The notes under the pieces: model-generated | What the model saw: only the letters and a program-made list of their open reading frames with translations | What the model was told of the DNA's origin: nothing | Databases searched by the model: none | Assembly: GCA_030535455.1 (NCBI GenBank) | Contig: JAUNJY010000001.1 | Coordinates: forward strand, 147,431-211,430 | Length of the DNA stretch: 64,000 nt | Direction of reading: 5' to 3' | Source: a bacterium | GTDB taxonomy: Bacteria; Bacillota; Clostridia; Lachnospirales; Lachnospiraceae | Made by a program: the position numbers and the translations under genes | Shown here: piece by piece, positions 1 to 7,842 of the stretch | Layout: the number at the start of each line of letters is the position of its first letter | Position numbering within the stretch: the first letter of the stretch is position 1

Positions 1-543
1 AGTAGAAAAGTTCTCGATATATTGCTTGCAAATGGAGAGTACGCGGATCATATTATCGTAAGGCGTTAACCCGGTAAGTTCATTTACTATGTCTTTTGAG
101 TAGTACCCTAGACGGAACTTAGAAAAATTCTCATCTTTAATGATTTCTCTAACGGTATCTTGCGAGAAAAGCATATTTACAATTGCCTGTTTAAAGCAGT
201 GGCATTTCTCGTTATTAATGTAACCAGTGTCCTTACAGTCTGAACAAGTGTAAATAGGAGAAAGGTAATCGGCAGGATAACCATTGCTGACTAACAGTTC
301 TTTTTTACACTGGGATAATTCTTCATTTCTATTCTTTAAAGTCTGGATCGCAGAATCATCCCCCATAATTGACAGCTTGGCTGCCTCTACGGAGTAGGTG
401 ATGAGTGAGTCGTCCAATTCTTTGAGGGCAGGAATTTTCATAAACACTTCCTGCTCTCTCTCTTTTAAAATTCGTTTATTATGTGATCGTTTCAGATCAT
501 AATCTCGTTGTATGGCATTGTACTGCCAGTTATTAAGAACCAT
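1..543 (-). CDS. dnaC: DnaC-like replicative helicase loader, 3' end outside window
   Basis: Partial gene read on the minus strand from ATG at 543. The first 181 codons are present and the frame is open to the window edge. The product begins MVLNNWQYNA, has a charged helical N-terminus and a four-Cys cluster (C100, C103, C114, C116) of the kind found just before the AAA+ domain in Firmicutes DnaC/IstB-type loaders. The Walker motifs would lie outside the window, so the ATPase assignment rests on this N-terminal region and the partner gene. A good AGGAGG site precedes the start, 12 bases after the dnaD-like stop, so the two are co-transcribed. Expected role: loading DnaB helicase at origins or restart sites. 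An IstB-type transposition helper is less likely given the neighbour. Confidence 0.75.
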   Translation of the reverse strand, partial: MVLNNWQYNAIQRDYDLKRSHNKRILKEREQEVFMKIPALKELDDSLITYSVEAAKLSIMGDDSAIQTLKNRNEELSQCKKELLVSNGYPADYLSPIYTCSDCKDTGYINNEKCHCFKQAIVNMLFSQDTVREIIKDENFSKFRLGYYSKDIVNELTGLTPYDNMIRVLSICKQYIENFST

Positions 544-555
544 TAAATAGTCCTC

Positions 556-1671
556 CTATTGTTTGTTTAATAAGAGTTGTTCCATTTTTCGAAAATCTTC
601 TTTGGAATAATTTCGTTGCGCAAAATTATTAAACTTATTATTAGCATTTGGTTTAGCTGTAGTCTGTTTCTGGGCATTATAAGCAGGTTTAGCCTGTTTA
701 GCATGATTTTCATCTAGTTTTGTTACGTCAGCAAGAGACTTAACATTGTGCTGTGCCCAGCTGGTAATGATCTTGTCTGCATAATTGAAATCTGGTTTTC
801 CAGTCCGCAAAAGTGTGCGATTGCATGCTTCAATAATAAGTTCAAGTGGAAGATTTAAGTGATTTACCCACTTGTTTATAAATTTTATTTCTATTTCACC
901 AGGTGTTCTATTCAGCCCAAATGCCTTGTTAATAGCTTGGTAGGTTTTATTATATTTATTCGTATATTGTTTTGCTTTTTCCTCTGAGTCGATGCCTTCT
1001 TTGGCCCAGCCCAGAGCAACTGCTTCAACATAGCTTGCACTCTTTTTATTGATGGAGATGCAATACTCAAATAAGAATAAGATTAAGTCTGAAGAGAAGC
1101 CTATATTTTCATATAAATATAGAATTAATTGTTGGTCAGCTGACTTTAGCGGGCGAGCCATATAGCTTTCGACTGCAGCTAAAAGAAGCTGAACATTATC
1201 ATCTTTGCTTAACAGCTCAATTTGAGCTTTTGTATAGGTCGGTTTGATAATTACATCATTTGACATTGGACTCTCTTTTGCTGAAGTTGTCTGAGAGACA
1301 GTATCCGGATGAATAGCAGCTTTATTCTCCTCAATATTTGTTGCATACGGAGGATAGTTCTCTGTCAATGGCGTTGTTGGATTGTTAAATGTAATATTTG
1401 TAATTTGATTGTTTTCGTCTCTAGTTACAAGAATTAGATTTACTTTTTCCCAGTATGCAATGGCGCGCATAATATCTTTTTCGGTGTCTTCTAATTGATC
1501 TGCAATGGTAGAGATAGATAAATCGAATGTATTACTACTTAGACATCGGAGTAAATAAAGATAAACTTTTACATAAGCACCATTTGCAGTTGGCATATAG
1601 CTATCAATGAATATATTCGAAATGATAGTAACGTCGTTGTTATGGTTTGTTCTTAATGATATGGTACTCAT
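556..1671 (-). CDS. DnaD-domain primosomal/replication initiation protein
   Basis: 371 residues. Residues 1-90 look like a winged-helix region, followed by a low-complexity polar linker (about 95-145) and two helical DnaD/DnaB-type C-terminal modules (about 155-230 and 245-315). Each module ends in a Tyr-x3-hydrophobic-x3-Trp pattern (YVEAVALGW and YADKIITSW), the signature that contributes to DNA binding in DnaD. The C-terminus is a basic, Asn/Gln-rich tail. In Firmicutes such proteins remodel the origin and recruit the DnaC-like loader, and the loader gene follows directly. The start at 1671 has GGAGG upstream. Upstream lies a DnaA-box-rich region, which suggests DnaA-linked control. Whether to call it dnaD or dnaB is uncertain because Clostridia often carry a single hybrid protein. 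Confidence 0.85.
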   Translation of the reverse strand: MSTISLRTNHNNDVTIISNIFIDSYMPTANGAYVKVYLYLLRCLSSNTFDLSISTIADQLEDTEKDIMRAIAYWEKVNLILVTRDENNQITNITFNNPTTPLTENYPPYATNIEENKAAIHPDTVSQTTSAKESPMSNDVIIKPTYTKAQIELLSKDDNVQLLLAAVESYMARPLKSADQQLILYLYENIGFSSDLILFLFEYCISINKKSASYVEAVALGWAKEGIDSEEKAKQYTNKYNKTYQAINKAFGLNRTPGEIEIKFINKWVNHLNLPLELIIEACNRTLLRTGKPDFNYADKIITSWAQHNVKSLADVTKLDENHAKQAKPAYNAQKQTTAKPNANNKFNNFAQRNYSKEDFRKMEQLLLNKQ

Positions 1672-1698
1672 ATACCCTCCTGATTAGACAATAAAAAA

Positions 1699-1727
1699 TA
1701 GTATAAAAACATGGATGCTTTATACTA
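1699..1727 (-). promoter_or_regulatory. Inverted repeat just upstream of the dnaD-like gene
   Basis: Perfect 9-bp arms (1699-1707 and 1719-1727, core AGTATAAA/TTTATACT) separated by 11 bases, about 28 bases before the dnaD-like start codon. It may be an operator or a leader stem. The arms contain TATACT-like hexamers, so it could also be part of the promoter. No protein is assigned. Confidence 0.35.
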
Positions 1728-1813
1728 CTTTGTTGATAGTTACGATTATTATATCACAGAAAAAAAATTAAGAAAATAGCGTAATTATAGATGGTTTTCC
1801 ATAAAAACTCTTC

Positions 1814-2002
1814 TGTGGATAATGTGGACAAAGTGGATAAAAAATACTTGTATTTTGTAGTAAAAAGAAAAATAACCTGTAAACGTTATTTTTGCTGAAA
1901 AAAATACGGTGTTTCTTATCAAAAATAGTTTATGCAAAAATAAAAATATCCACAACCTTTTTTCAAAAATAATGTTGATAAGATTGTGGATATTGTGGAT
2001 AA
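1814..2002. promoter_or_regulatory. Cluster of DnaA-box-like 9-mers between murC and dnaD-like gene
   Basis: Two perfect DnaA boxes (TGTGGATAA at 1814-1822 and 1994-2002) and five single-mismatch boxes (1823-1831, 1832-1840, 1946-1954, 1973-1981, 1985-1993) lie in 189 bp. Six read in the same direction and the 1946 copy is inverted. The three at 1814-1840 are nearly head to tail, as are the three at 1973-2002. Between them is an A/T-rich stretch. DnaA binds TTATCCACA and related 9-mers. This is the only gene-free interval (1672-2002) next to the replication genes. It could be a DnaA-controlled promoter for dnaD-dnaC, a DnaA titration or reactivation site, or part of an origin. The sequence alone cannot decide. 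Confidence 0.65.
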
Positions 2003-3385
2003 CTATTTTCCGAGTAAAGATTCACCGATAGAAACTACATCTCCGGCACCCATTGTTATCAACAGATCACCGTTACCGCATTTTTCTAAAATAATGTTTT
2101 CAATCTCATCAAAGCTTGGGAAGTAGTAAGCATCTTTCCCTTTTTCTTGTAAAAGATTAAGAATATCTTTTGAAGAGATGTCTCCTGGGTTTACTTCACG
2201 AGCTGCATAGATATCTGTTAAAATGATATGGTCTGCAGCTGAAAGTGCATCAGAAAATTCAGGAAGAAATGCTTTAGTTCTTGTATACGTATGAGGCTGG
2301 AAGACAACCCAGATGCTTTTTGCAGGGTAACGTCTAGCAGCTTCCAATGTTGCTTTGATTTCCGTAGGATGATGTGCATAATCATCTATGATAGTGAGTT
2401 CGCCGATCTTTCCTTTATATTGGAAGCGACGGTCTGTTCCACAGAATTCTTGTAAGCCTTGTTCAGCAACTGCAAATGGAATTTTTGTAATGTAACCAAC
2501 TGCTAATGCAGCTAATGAGTTAGAAATGTTATGTCTTCCTACTACCGATAAGTGCATACGGTGTTTGAATTCTCCATTTACATATAAGTCATAACAGCCA
2601 TAGCCATTTTCATCATACTCAATATTGTCTGCTGCAAAGAAATCTTTTTCTTTGTCAAAACCATATGTGATCACGTTGCAAGTTAAATCACTAGTGATTT
2701 CTTCATATTGATCGATTTCCCCATTAATAATTAGGGTTCCGTCTTCAGGAAGTCTATGTGCAAATTCTTTGAATGATGCACGAATGTCATTAATGTCTTT
2801 AAAGAAGTCCATATGATCTTCTTCAATATTAAGGATAACGCTGATTTTTGGATTGAAGTGCAAGAAGCTGTTTGTGTATTCACATGCTTCTGTTATGAAA
2901 TTACTGCTTTTTCCGATTCTTAAGTTTCCGTTGATTGCTTTTAAGATACCACCAACAGAGATTGTTGGGTCTTTTTCACCAGCAAGAAAGATGTGAGATA
3001 CCATACTAGTCGTTGTTGTTTTTCCGTGAGTTCCAGCGATCGCGATTGGTGTTTCGTAATTTGTCATTACCTGGCCAACCATTTCAGCTCTAGGCATCAT
3101 AGGGATTCCAAGTTCTTCTGCAGCCATAAATTCTGGATTATTTTTGCTAATTGCTGCTGTGTAAACAACTAAATCGATATTTTTAGTAATATTTTGAGCT
3201 CTTTGACCATATAATATACTAATGCCCATTGTTTCAAGGTGTTTTGTAATGTTGCTTTCTTTCGCATCAGAACCGCTAATAGTAAAACCAGCACTATGTA
3301 ACAGTTCGGCGAAACCACTCATACTAATTCCTCCTATGCCCATAAAATAAATATGGCAAGGATGTTTAAAATCAATTTTATACAT
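2003..3385 (-). CDS. murC: UDP-N-acetylmuramate--L-alanine ligase
   Basis: Mur ligase that adds L-Ala to UDP-MurNAc in cytoplasmic peptidoglycan precursor synthesis, using ATP. From the ATG at 3385 it is 460 residues. Visible marks: N-terminal Rossmann GIGGISMSG that binds the UDP sugar, ATP P-loop AGTHGKTTT (about residues 117-125), NIEEDHMDFF, and DDYAHHPTEI and QPHTYTRT in the C-terminal Mur domain. A GTG four codons further upstream (3397) is in frame but directly abuts the AGGAC ribosome site, so ATG 3385, 12 bases from AGGAC, is preferred; the choice is not certain. It ends exactly next to a perfect DnaA box and precedes the dnaD-like gene in the same direction. Confidence 0.96.
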   Translation of the reverse strand: MYKIDFKHPCHIYFMGIGGISMSGFAELLHSAGFTISGSDAKESNITKHLETMGISILYGQRAQNITKNIDLVVYTAAISKNNPEFMAAEELGIPMMPRAEMVGQVMTNYETPIAIAGTHGKTTTTSMVSHIFLAGEKDPTISVGGILKAINGNLRIGKSSNFITEACEYTNSFLHFNPKISVILNIEEDHMDFFKDINDIRASFKEFAHRLPEDGTLIINGEIDQYEEITSDLTCNVITYGFDKEKDFFAADNIEYDENGYGCYDLYVNGEFKHRMHLSVVGRHNISNSLAALAVGYITKIPFAVAEQGLQEFCGTDRRFQYKGKIGELTIIDDYAHHPTEIKATLEAARRYPAKSIWVVFQPHTYTRTKAFLPEFSDALSAADHIILTDIYAAREVNPGDISSKDILNLLQEKGKDAYYFPSFDEIENIILEKCGNGDLLITMGAGDVVSIGESLLGK

Positions 3386-3435
3386 AATAGAGTACACGTC
3401 CTATTCTTATATTTTATATATGATATTATATTGTT

Positions 3436-3463
3436 ATTATAACCATTTGTGTTTAAATTACAA
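3436..3463 (-). promoter_or_regulatory. Promoter for murC
   Basis: Read on the minus strand: -35 TTGTAA (3458-3463), 16-base spacer, -10 TATAAT (3436-3441), about 50 bases before the murC start. It is divergent from the glgC promoter. Apart from these two promoters, the 322-bp murC-glgC interval is A/T-rich sequence in which I see nothing else. Confidence 0.55.
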
Positions 3464-3649
3464 TATTATTTCTTTATATAAATGGATAAGGATTACATAT
3501 CTGTGGAAAATAATATAAAATTGCTTGTTAATAGGAAGAAAACCCCAAAGCATATAAATATTCTGAATAAAAAAAAAGTCAGAAAGTTACTGTTTTTAGA
3601 TGTTTTGACGGTGAGAATTGACAAATGAGTAAAATTTTAGCAATTTTTA

Positions 3650-3678
3650 TTCACATTTTAGAATAATGATGGTATAAT
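3650..3678 (+). promoter_or_regulatory. Promoter for glgC-glgD
   Basis: -35 TTCACA (3650-3655, five of six consensus), 17-base spacer, -10 TATAAT (3673-3678). This puts the transcription start around 3685, giving a leader of roughly 23 bases that carries the CAAGAGGTG ribosome site of glgC. Confidence 0.7.
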
Positions 3679-3707
3679 AAAATTATTAAACAACAAGAGG
3701 TGATTGC

Positions 3708-4979
3708 ATGATTAAGAAAGAAATGATAGCAATGCTGCTTGCGGGGGGACAAGGCTCAAGACTGGGTGTCTTGACAGCTCATGTTGCAAAACCTGCAGTC
3801 GCTTTTGGTGGAAAGTACAGAATTATCGATTTTCCTTTAAGTAATTGTATCAACTCAGGAGTTGATACCGTAGGAGTCTTAACGCAGTATCAGCCATTAA
3901 GGCTTAATACACACATAGGAATAGGTATTCCTTGGGATCTTGATCGCAATATTGGCGGTGTATCGATCCTTCCACCATATGAAAAGAGTACAAGTAGTGA
4001 ATGGTACACTGGTACAGCAAACGCAATTTATCAAAATCTTGAATTTATGGAGTACTATAATCCAGAATATGTGTTAATATTAGGTGGGGACCATATTTAT
4101 AAAATGGATTATGAGGTAATGTTGGAATTCCATAAAGCTAACAAGGCAGATGTTACTTTGGCAACAATTCCGGTACCTATGGAAGAAGCATCAAGATTTG
4201 GTGTGGTAATTACAGATGAGAATAAGAGAATACAAGAATTTGAAGAAAAGCCAGAAAAGCCTAGAAGTAACTTGGCATCAATGGGAATTTACATATTTAG
4301 TTGGAAAGTGCTTAAAGAAGCACTAATCACATTAAAAGATCAAAAGGGCTGTGACTTTGGTAAGCATATCATTCCATATTGTCATGAGCGCGGAGATCGA
4401 ATTTTTGCATATGAGTATAATGGATATTGGAAAGATGTTGGAACACTTGGTTCCTACTGGGAGTCTAATATGGAACTTATTGATTTGGTTCCTGTATTTA
4501 ATTTATATGAAGAATTTTGGAAAATCTATACGAAGAGTGATATTATACCACCACAATATATATCCAAGGATGCTGTAATTGATAAAGTAATCATTGGTGA
4601 AGGAACCGAAGTGTATGGAAAAGTTATTAATTCTGTCGTTGGTTCAGGTGTTGTAATTGAAGAAGGCGTAGAGATTCGTGACTCTATTGTAATGAATGGA
4701 GTAAAAATTGGTAAGAATAGTGTTATCAATAAGTCAATTATAGCCGATAATGTAATTGTCGGTGAAAATGTGGAGATGGGAATTGGAGAAGAATTGCCTA
4801 ATAAACTTCGTCCAGACATCTATGCATTTGGTCTTGTAACAATCGGTGAGAATTCAATAATTCCATCGGGTGTTAAGATTGGTAAGAATACTGCAATCTC
4901 AGGAAAAACAACTCTTGATGATTATAATGAGAAAACATTAGATAGCGGTGAAACACTAATAAAGGCAGGTGATCGATAA
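3708..4979 (+). CDS. glgC: Glucose-1-phosphate adenylyltransferase (ADP-glucose pyrophosphorylase)
   Basis: Makes ADP-glucose and pyrophosphate from ATP and glucose-1-phosphate, the committed step of glycogen synthesis. 423 residues, normal for the family. The N-terminal nucleotidyltransferase fold carries [10 protein letters not shown] near residue 11, the GDHIYKMDY loop with its metal-binding Asp, and EFEEKPEKP with the sugar-phosphate Lys. The C-terminal third (about 290-400) is a left-handed beta helix made of I-G-x-x-hexapeptides (for example [16 protein letters not shown]). Its stop codon shares one base with the glgD start (ATAATG), so translation is coupled. The product probably works with GlgD as a hetero-oligomer, as described for Firmicutes. 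Confidence 0.96.
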   Translation: MIKKEMIAMLLAGGQGSRLGVLTAHVAKPAVAFGGKYRIIDFPLSNCINSGVDTVGVLTQYQPLRLNTHIGIGIPWDLDRNIGGVSILPPYEKSTSSEWYTGTANAIYQNLEFMEYYNPEYVLILGGDHIYKMDYEVMLEFHKANKADVTLATIPVPMEEASRFGVVITDENKRIQEFEEKPEKPRSNLASMGIYIFSWKVLKEALITLKDQKGCDFGKHIIPYCHERGDRIFAYEYNGYWKDVGTLGSYWESNMELIDLVPVFNLYEEFWKIYTKSDIIPPQYISKDAVIDKVIIGEGTEVYGKVINSVVGSGVVIEEGVEIRDSIVMNGVKIGKNSVINKSIIADNVIVGENVEMGIGEELPNKLRPDIYAFGLVTIGENSIIPSGVKIGKNTAISGKTTLDDYNEKTLDSGETLIKAGDR

Positions 4980-6100
4980 TGCGAGCAATAGGAATTATTT
5001 TAGCAGGTGGTAATAGTAACAGAATGGGGAAGTTAACAACCAGGAGAGCCGTTGCGGCAATGCCAATTGCAGGAGGATATCGTAGTATCGATTTTGCTCT
5101 TAGTAATATGTCTAATTCCCATATTCAAAAAGTTGCAGTATTTACTCAATACAATGCCAAATCTTTAAATGAGCATTTGAATTCATCTAAATGGTGGGAT
5201 TTTGGTCGTAAACAAGGTGGATTATTTGTATTTAATCCTACGATTACTGCAGATAATGGTTTCTGGTATAGAGGAACTGCAGATGCGATTGCTCAAAACA
5301 TTAGCTTTTTGAAGAATAGTCATGAACCATATGTTGTTATTGCATCTGGTGATGGAATTTATAAACTGGACTACAACAAGGTTTTGGAATATCATATCAA
5401 TAAAAAAGCTGATATTACAATTGTTACAAAGCGTGTTTCAGCAACAGAGGATTCAACACGATTTGGTTGTGTACGTGTTGATGTAGACAATCGCATTACT
5501 GATTTTGAAGAGAAGCCAATTGTTTCTAATGGAAATTTAGTTTCCTGTGGAATTTATATAATTCGAAGAAGACAATTAATTGAATTCTTAGAACGAGCAC
5601 AAGAAGAGGAAAGATATGATTTCGTTCAGGATATTATTGCGCGTTATAAGAATGCAAAGAGAATATTCTCTTATGAATTTACTGAATATTGGAGCAATAT
5701 TGCTACCATTGAATCATATTTTAAGACAAACATGGATTTCTTGAATAAGGATATTAGAGATTATTTCTTTAAACAGTATCCAGATGTATATTCAAGAGTT
5801 GAGGATCTTCCACCAGCAAAATATAATTTAGGAAGCAAAGTCCAGAATAGCTTAATTTCAAGTGGATGTATTGTAAACGGTGAAGTTTCGGATTCCATCT
5901 TGTTTAAGAAAGCATACATAGGCAATAACACAGTTATCAAGAACTCTATCATCTTAAATGATGTATTTATAGGGGATAACGCTTACATTGAAAATTGTAT
6001 TGTGGAAAGTAGAGATACCATTCGAGCTAATTCGAGCTACATAGGCGAACCAGAACATATTCGTATTGTTGTGGAGCACAATGAACGGTTTATTCTATAA
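4979..6100 (+). CDS. glgD: Glycogen biosynthesis protein GlgD (ADP-glucose pyrophosphorylase-like subunit)
   Basis: 373-residue paralogue of GlgC with the same nucleotidyltransferase plus beta-helix plan but with eroded active-site motifs. The N-terminal loop reads LAGGNSNRM instead of GGQGSRL, and the metal loop reads GDGIYKLDY where GlgC has GDH. The C-terminal helix is shorter (about 280-370). In Firmicutes GlgD has little activity alone and raises the activity of GlgC; that role is inferred here from the pairing and the motif changes. It overlaps glgC by one base, and no separate promoter is visible. Confidence 0.93.
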   Translation: MRAIGIILAGGNSNRMGKLTTRRAVAAMPIAGGYRSIDFALSNMSNSHIQKVAVFTQYNAKSLNEHLNSSKWWDFGRKQGGLFVFNPTITADNGFWYRGTADAIAQNISFLKNSHEPYVVIASGDGIYKLDYNKVLEYHINKKADITIVTKRVSATEDSTRFGCVRVDVDNRITDFEEKPIVSNGNLVSCGIYIIRRRQLIEFLERAQEEERYDFVQDIIARYKNAKRIFSYEFTEYWSNIATIESYFKTNMDFLNKDIRDYFFKQYPDVYSRVEDLPPAKYNLGSKVQNSLISSGCIVNGEVSDSILFKKAYIGNNTVIKNSIILNDVFIGDNAYIENCIVESRDTIRANSSYIGEPEHIRIVVEHNERFIL

Positions 6101-6158
6101 TTTACAATATAATATATATAAACAATAAGATACTATATCGCTAAAGGGGGTACCAATA

Positions 6159-6437
6159 ATGCAGATTACTGACGTTAGAGTACGAAAGGTTGCCAAAGAA
6201 GGTAAAATGAAAGCCGTAGTTTCAATTACACTAGATAATGAATTTGTAGTTCATGATATCAAGGTTATTGAAGGTGAAAAAGGATTATTTATTGCTATGC
6301 CAAGTAGAAGAGCTGGAGATGGGGAATATCGTGATATTGCTCACCCAATTAATTCAGAAACTCGTGAGAAAATCCAAAAGATTATTATTGAGAAGTATGA
6401 AATTGCATTAGCAGAAAATGATTCTGAAGAAGAATAA
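6159..6437 (+). CDS. spoVG: Septation/sporulation regulator SpoVG
   Basis: 92-residue cytoplasmic nucleic-acid-binding protein of the SpoVG family. The conserved core [11 protein letters not shown] at the N-terminus and [19 protein letters not shown] in the middle are clear, and the C-terminus is acidic (ENDSEEE). In Bacillus and Clostridium it affects asymmetric septation and several other regulons. A strong AAGGGGG site precedes the ATG. It lies 58 bases after glgD, with a TATAAT-like hexamer at 6108-6113 but no good -35, so independent transcription is possible but unproven. A terminator follows. Confidence 0.95.
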   Translation: MQITDVRVRKVAKEGKMKAVVSITLDNEFVVHDIKVIEGEKGLFIAMPSRRAGDGEYRDIAHPINSETREKIQKIIIEKYEIALAENDSEEE

Positions 6438-6504
6438 TAATCATTGTTTAGTTAATAGATTTCGCATCTAGAGAACTAACTATGGTGGACAAGCAATTCT
6501 AGGA

Positions 6505-6544
6505 GAAGAGGACGTTCAATTATGAACATCCTCTTTTCTTTTTC
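6505..6544 (+). terminator. Rho-independent terminator after spoVG
   Basis: Stem AAGAGGACGTTC / GAACATCCTCTT (6506-6517 and 6524-6535) with a six-base loop, followed by a T-rich tract. Confidence 0.8.
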
Positions 6545-6638
6545 TAGGAGATTGTTCAAATGTTCTTTCACGTGCAGAACGTTAAATACATATGAAAGAT
6601 TTTAGGCTAGATCATTTTTATATATGTTAGGAGGAGCT

Positions 6639-7499
6639 ATGAAAACTCTTGGTAAAATTGCAGTGTTGCTTGGGACAATTGCACTTCTTACTTATATATT
6701 AATTGATAAATATCATGTGAATATGTATTTTACAAGCATGACTCAGGAAGAAAAACAGGATAACGATGAGAAATTTATTGAACAGTTGCGGGAAGGCATG
6801 CTAAAAAGGGAGAAAACCATAGAGCTATCTTATAAGGGTGATGCCGATAAGGTGCATGAATTCGTTGGTGATGCAATTAATAAGGTATTTGAAATTGATG
6901 ATGACAGTACGACTAGTGATTATGATTATTTAAGATATTGCTATTTAGGAACAGAAATTAAGATTAAGGGATTTCTTGATACCTATAGTGTAACCTATAC
7001 ATTTGAATATAATGAAACCAAGGAGCAGACAGAAATAGTAGATAAGAATATTGCATCTGCACTTAAAGTATTAGATATAGAAGATAAGACAGATTATGAA
7101 AAAATAAAAGCAATCCATAATTATATTATAAAGAATACATCATATGATGTTAGAGTGGAGAAGAACTCGGCATATGATAATTTAATTAATCGGAGTTCAG
7201 TTTGTCAGGGGTATGCATTGCTTACCTATAAGATGATGAAAGAAGCAGGAATAGATTGTAGGATAATAACTGGTCAGGGGAAGGGCGTCAGTCATGCCTG
7301 GAATATAGTTAAGCTGGATGGCAATTGGTATAATATTGATTGTACCTGGGACGATCCGGTCTCATCAGACAAGAAGGAGCATTTGGAATATACTTATTTT
7401 TTAAAATCGAATAATGATTTTGGAGATCATGTTAGAGATAAAGAATTTAATTCTGAGGCATTTAATAAGAGATATAAAATGGCAGATATCTCTTATTGA
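6639..7499 (+). CDS. Membrane-anchored transglutaminase-like protein
   Basis: 286 residues from ATG 6639, chosen because TAGGAGGAG sits directly before it; an ATG 15 bases upstream (6624) would place that site inside the gene. One hydrophobic segment (about residues 5-25) acts as a signal anchor, so the rest is probably extracellular. Residues about 140-240 match the transglutaminase-like fold with a visible Cys-His-Asp triad: C189 in SSVCQGYA, H219 in SHAWN and D234 in NIDCTWDD. This fold occurs in cysteine proteases and peptidoglycan-associated proteins. The substrate is unknown, and a wall-related role is only an inference. It stands alone between two terminators. Confidence 0.8.
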   Translation: MKTLGKIAVLLGTIALLTYILIDKYHVNMYFTSMTQEEKQDNDEKFIEQLREGMLKREKTIELSYKGDADKVHEFVGDAINKVFEIDDDSTTSDYDYLRYCYLGTEIKIKGFLDTYSVTYTFEYNETKEQTEIVDKNIASALKVLDIEDKTDYEKIKAIHNYIIKNTSYDVRVEKNSAYDNLINRSSVCQGYALLTYKMMKEAGIDCRIITGQGKGVSHAWNIVKLDGNWYNIDCTWDDPVSSDKKEHLEYTYFLKSNNDFGDHVRDKEFNSEAFNKRYKMADISY

Positions 7500-7561
7500 T
7501 AAAGTGCTACTAATTATGTATTATAAGTAAGGATATTGTTTATTATCTAACAATTAAATAG

Positions 7562-7597
7562 AAAGAGCATCATTCTAATAGAACGATGCTCTTTTTA
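7562..7597 (+). terminator. Terminator after the transglutaminase-like gene
   Basis: Stem AAAGAGCATC / GATGCTCTTT with an inner extension, followed by a T5 run. Confidence 0.85.
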
Positions 7598-7701
7598 CGT
7601 ACATTTAGAGAATTTAACATAAAAATGTAAAACTATATTCTTATAGGAAGTGATTTTGTCAAGTGTATGAGAATTAATTCAAGGAAATGATTGAAAAATA
7701 A

Positions 7702-7730
7702 TAGAAATTATTGCGTTTCTGTGATAAAAT
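7702..7730 (+). promoter_or_regulatory. Candidate extended -10 promoter for rnfCDGEAB
   Basis: A TGA-TAAAAT extended -10 (TG at 7722, hexamer 7725-7730) with a weak -35 TAGAAA (7702-7707) 17 bases upstream. Predicted start is around 7737, about 105 bases before rnfC. A weak -35 with an extended -10 fits an activated or regulated promoter, but this is inference. Confidence 0.4.
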
Positions 7731-7747
7731 TAACTTTGTGACCAAAT

Positions 7748-7798
7748 AATAGACAAAATTCTCTATTTTTTGGGTGGTTTAATCAAAGAATGATTAAA
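7748..7798 (+). promoter_or_regulatory. Two inverted repeats in the rnf leader
   Basis: First, AATAGA / TCTATT (7748-7753, 7762-7767) running into a T-tract, which resembles a weak attenuator. Second, TTTAATCA / TGATTAAA (7778-7785, 7791-7798) with a five-base gap, a palindrome of operator type. Neither matches a Rex site that I recognise. The remaining 7598-7842 sequence is A/T-rich without a gene. Confidence 0.4.
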
Positions 7799-7842
7799 AC
7801 TGCCAATATAAAATAATATTTAAGAAAGAAAGAGGGATTACA

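Noticed and set aside
6108-6113. TATAAT hexamer upstream of spoVG as a separate promoter
   Set aside because: No acceptable -35 at 16-18 bases, and no clear sigma-H pattern; left as an uncertain remark.
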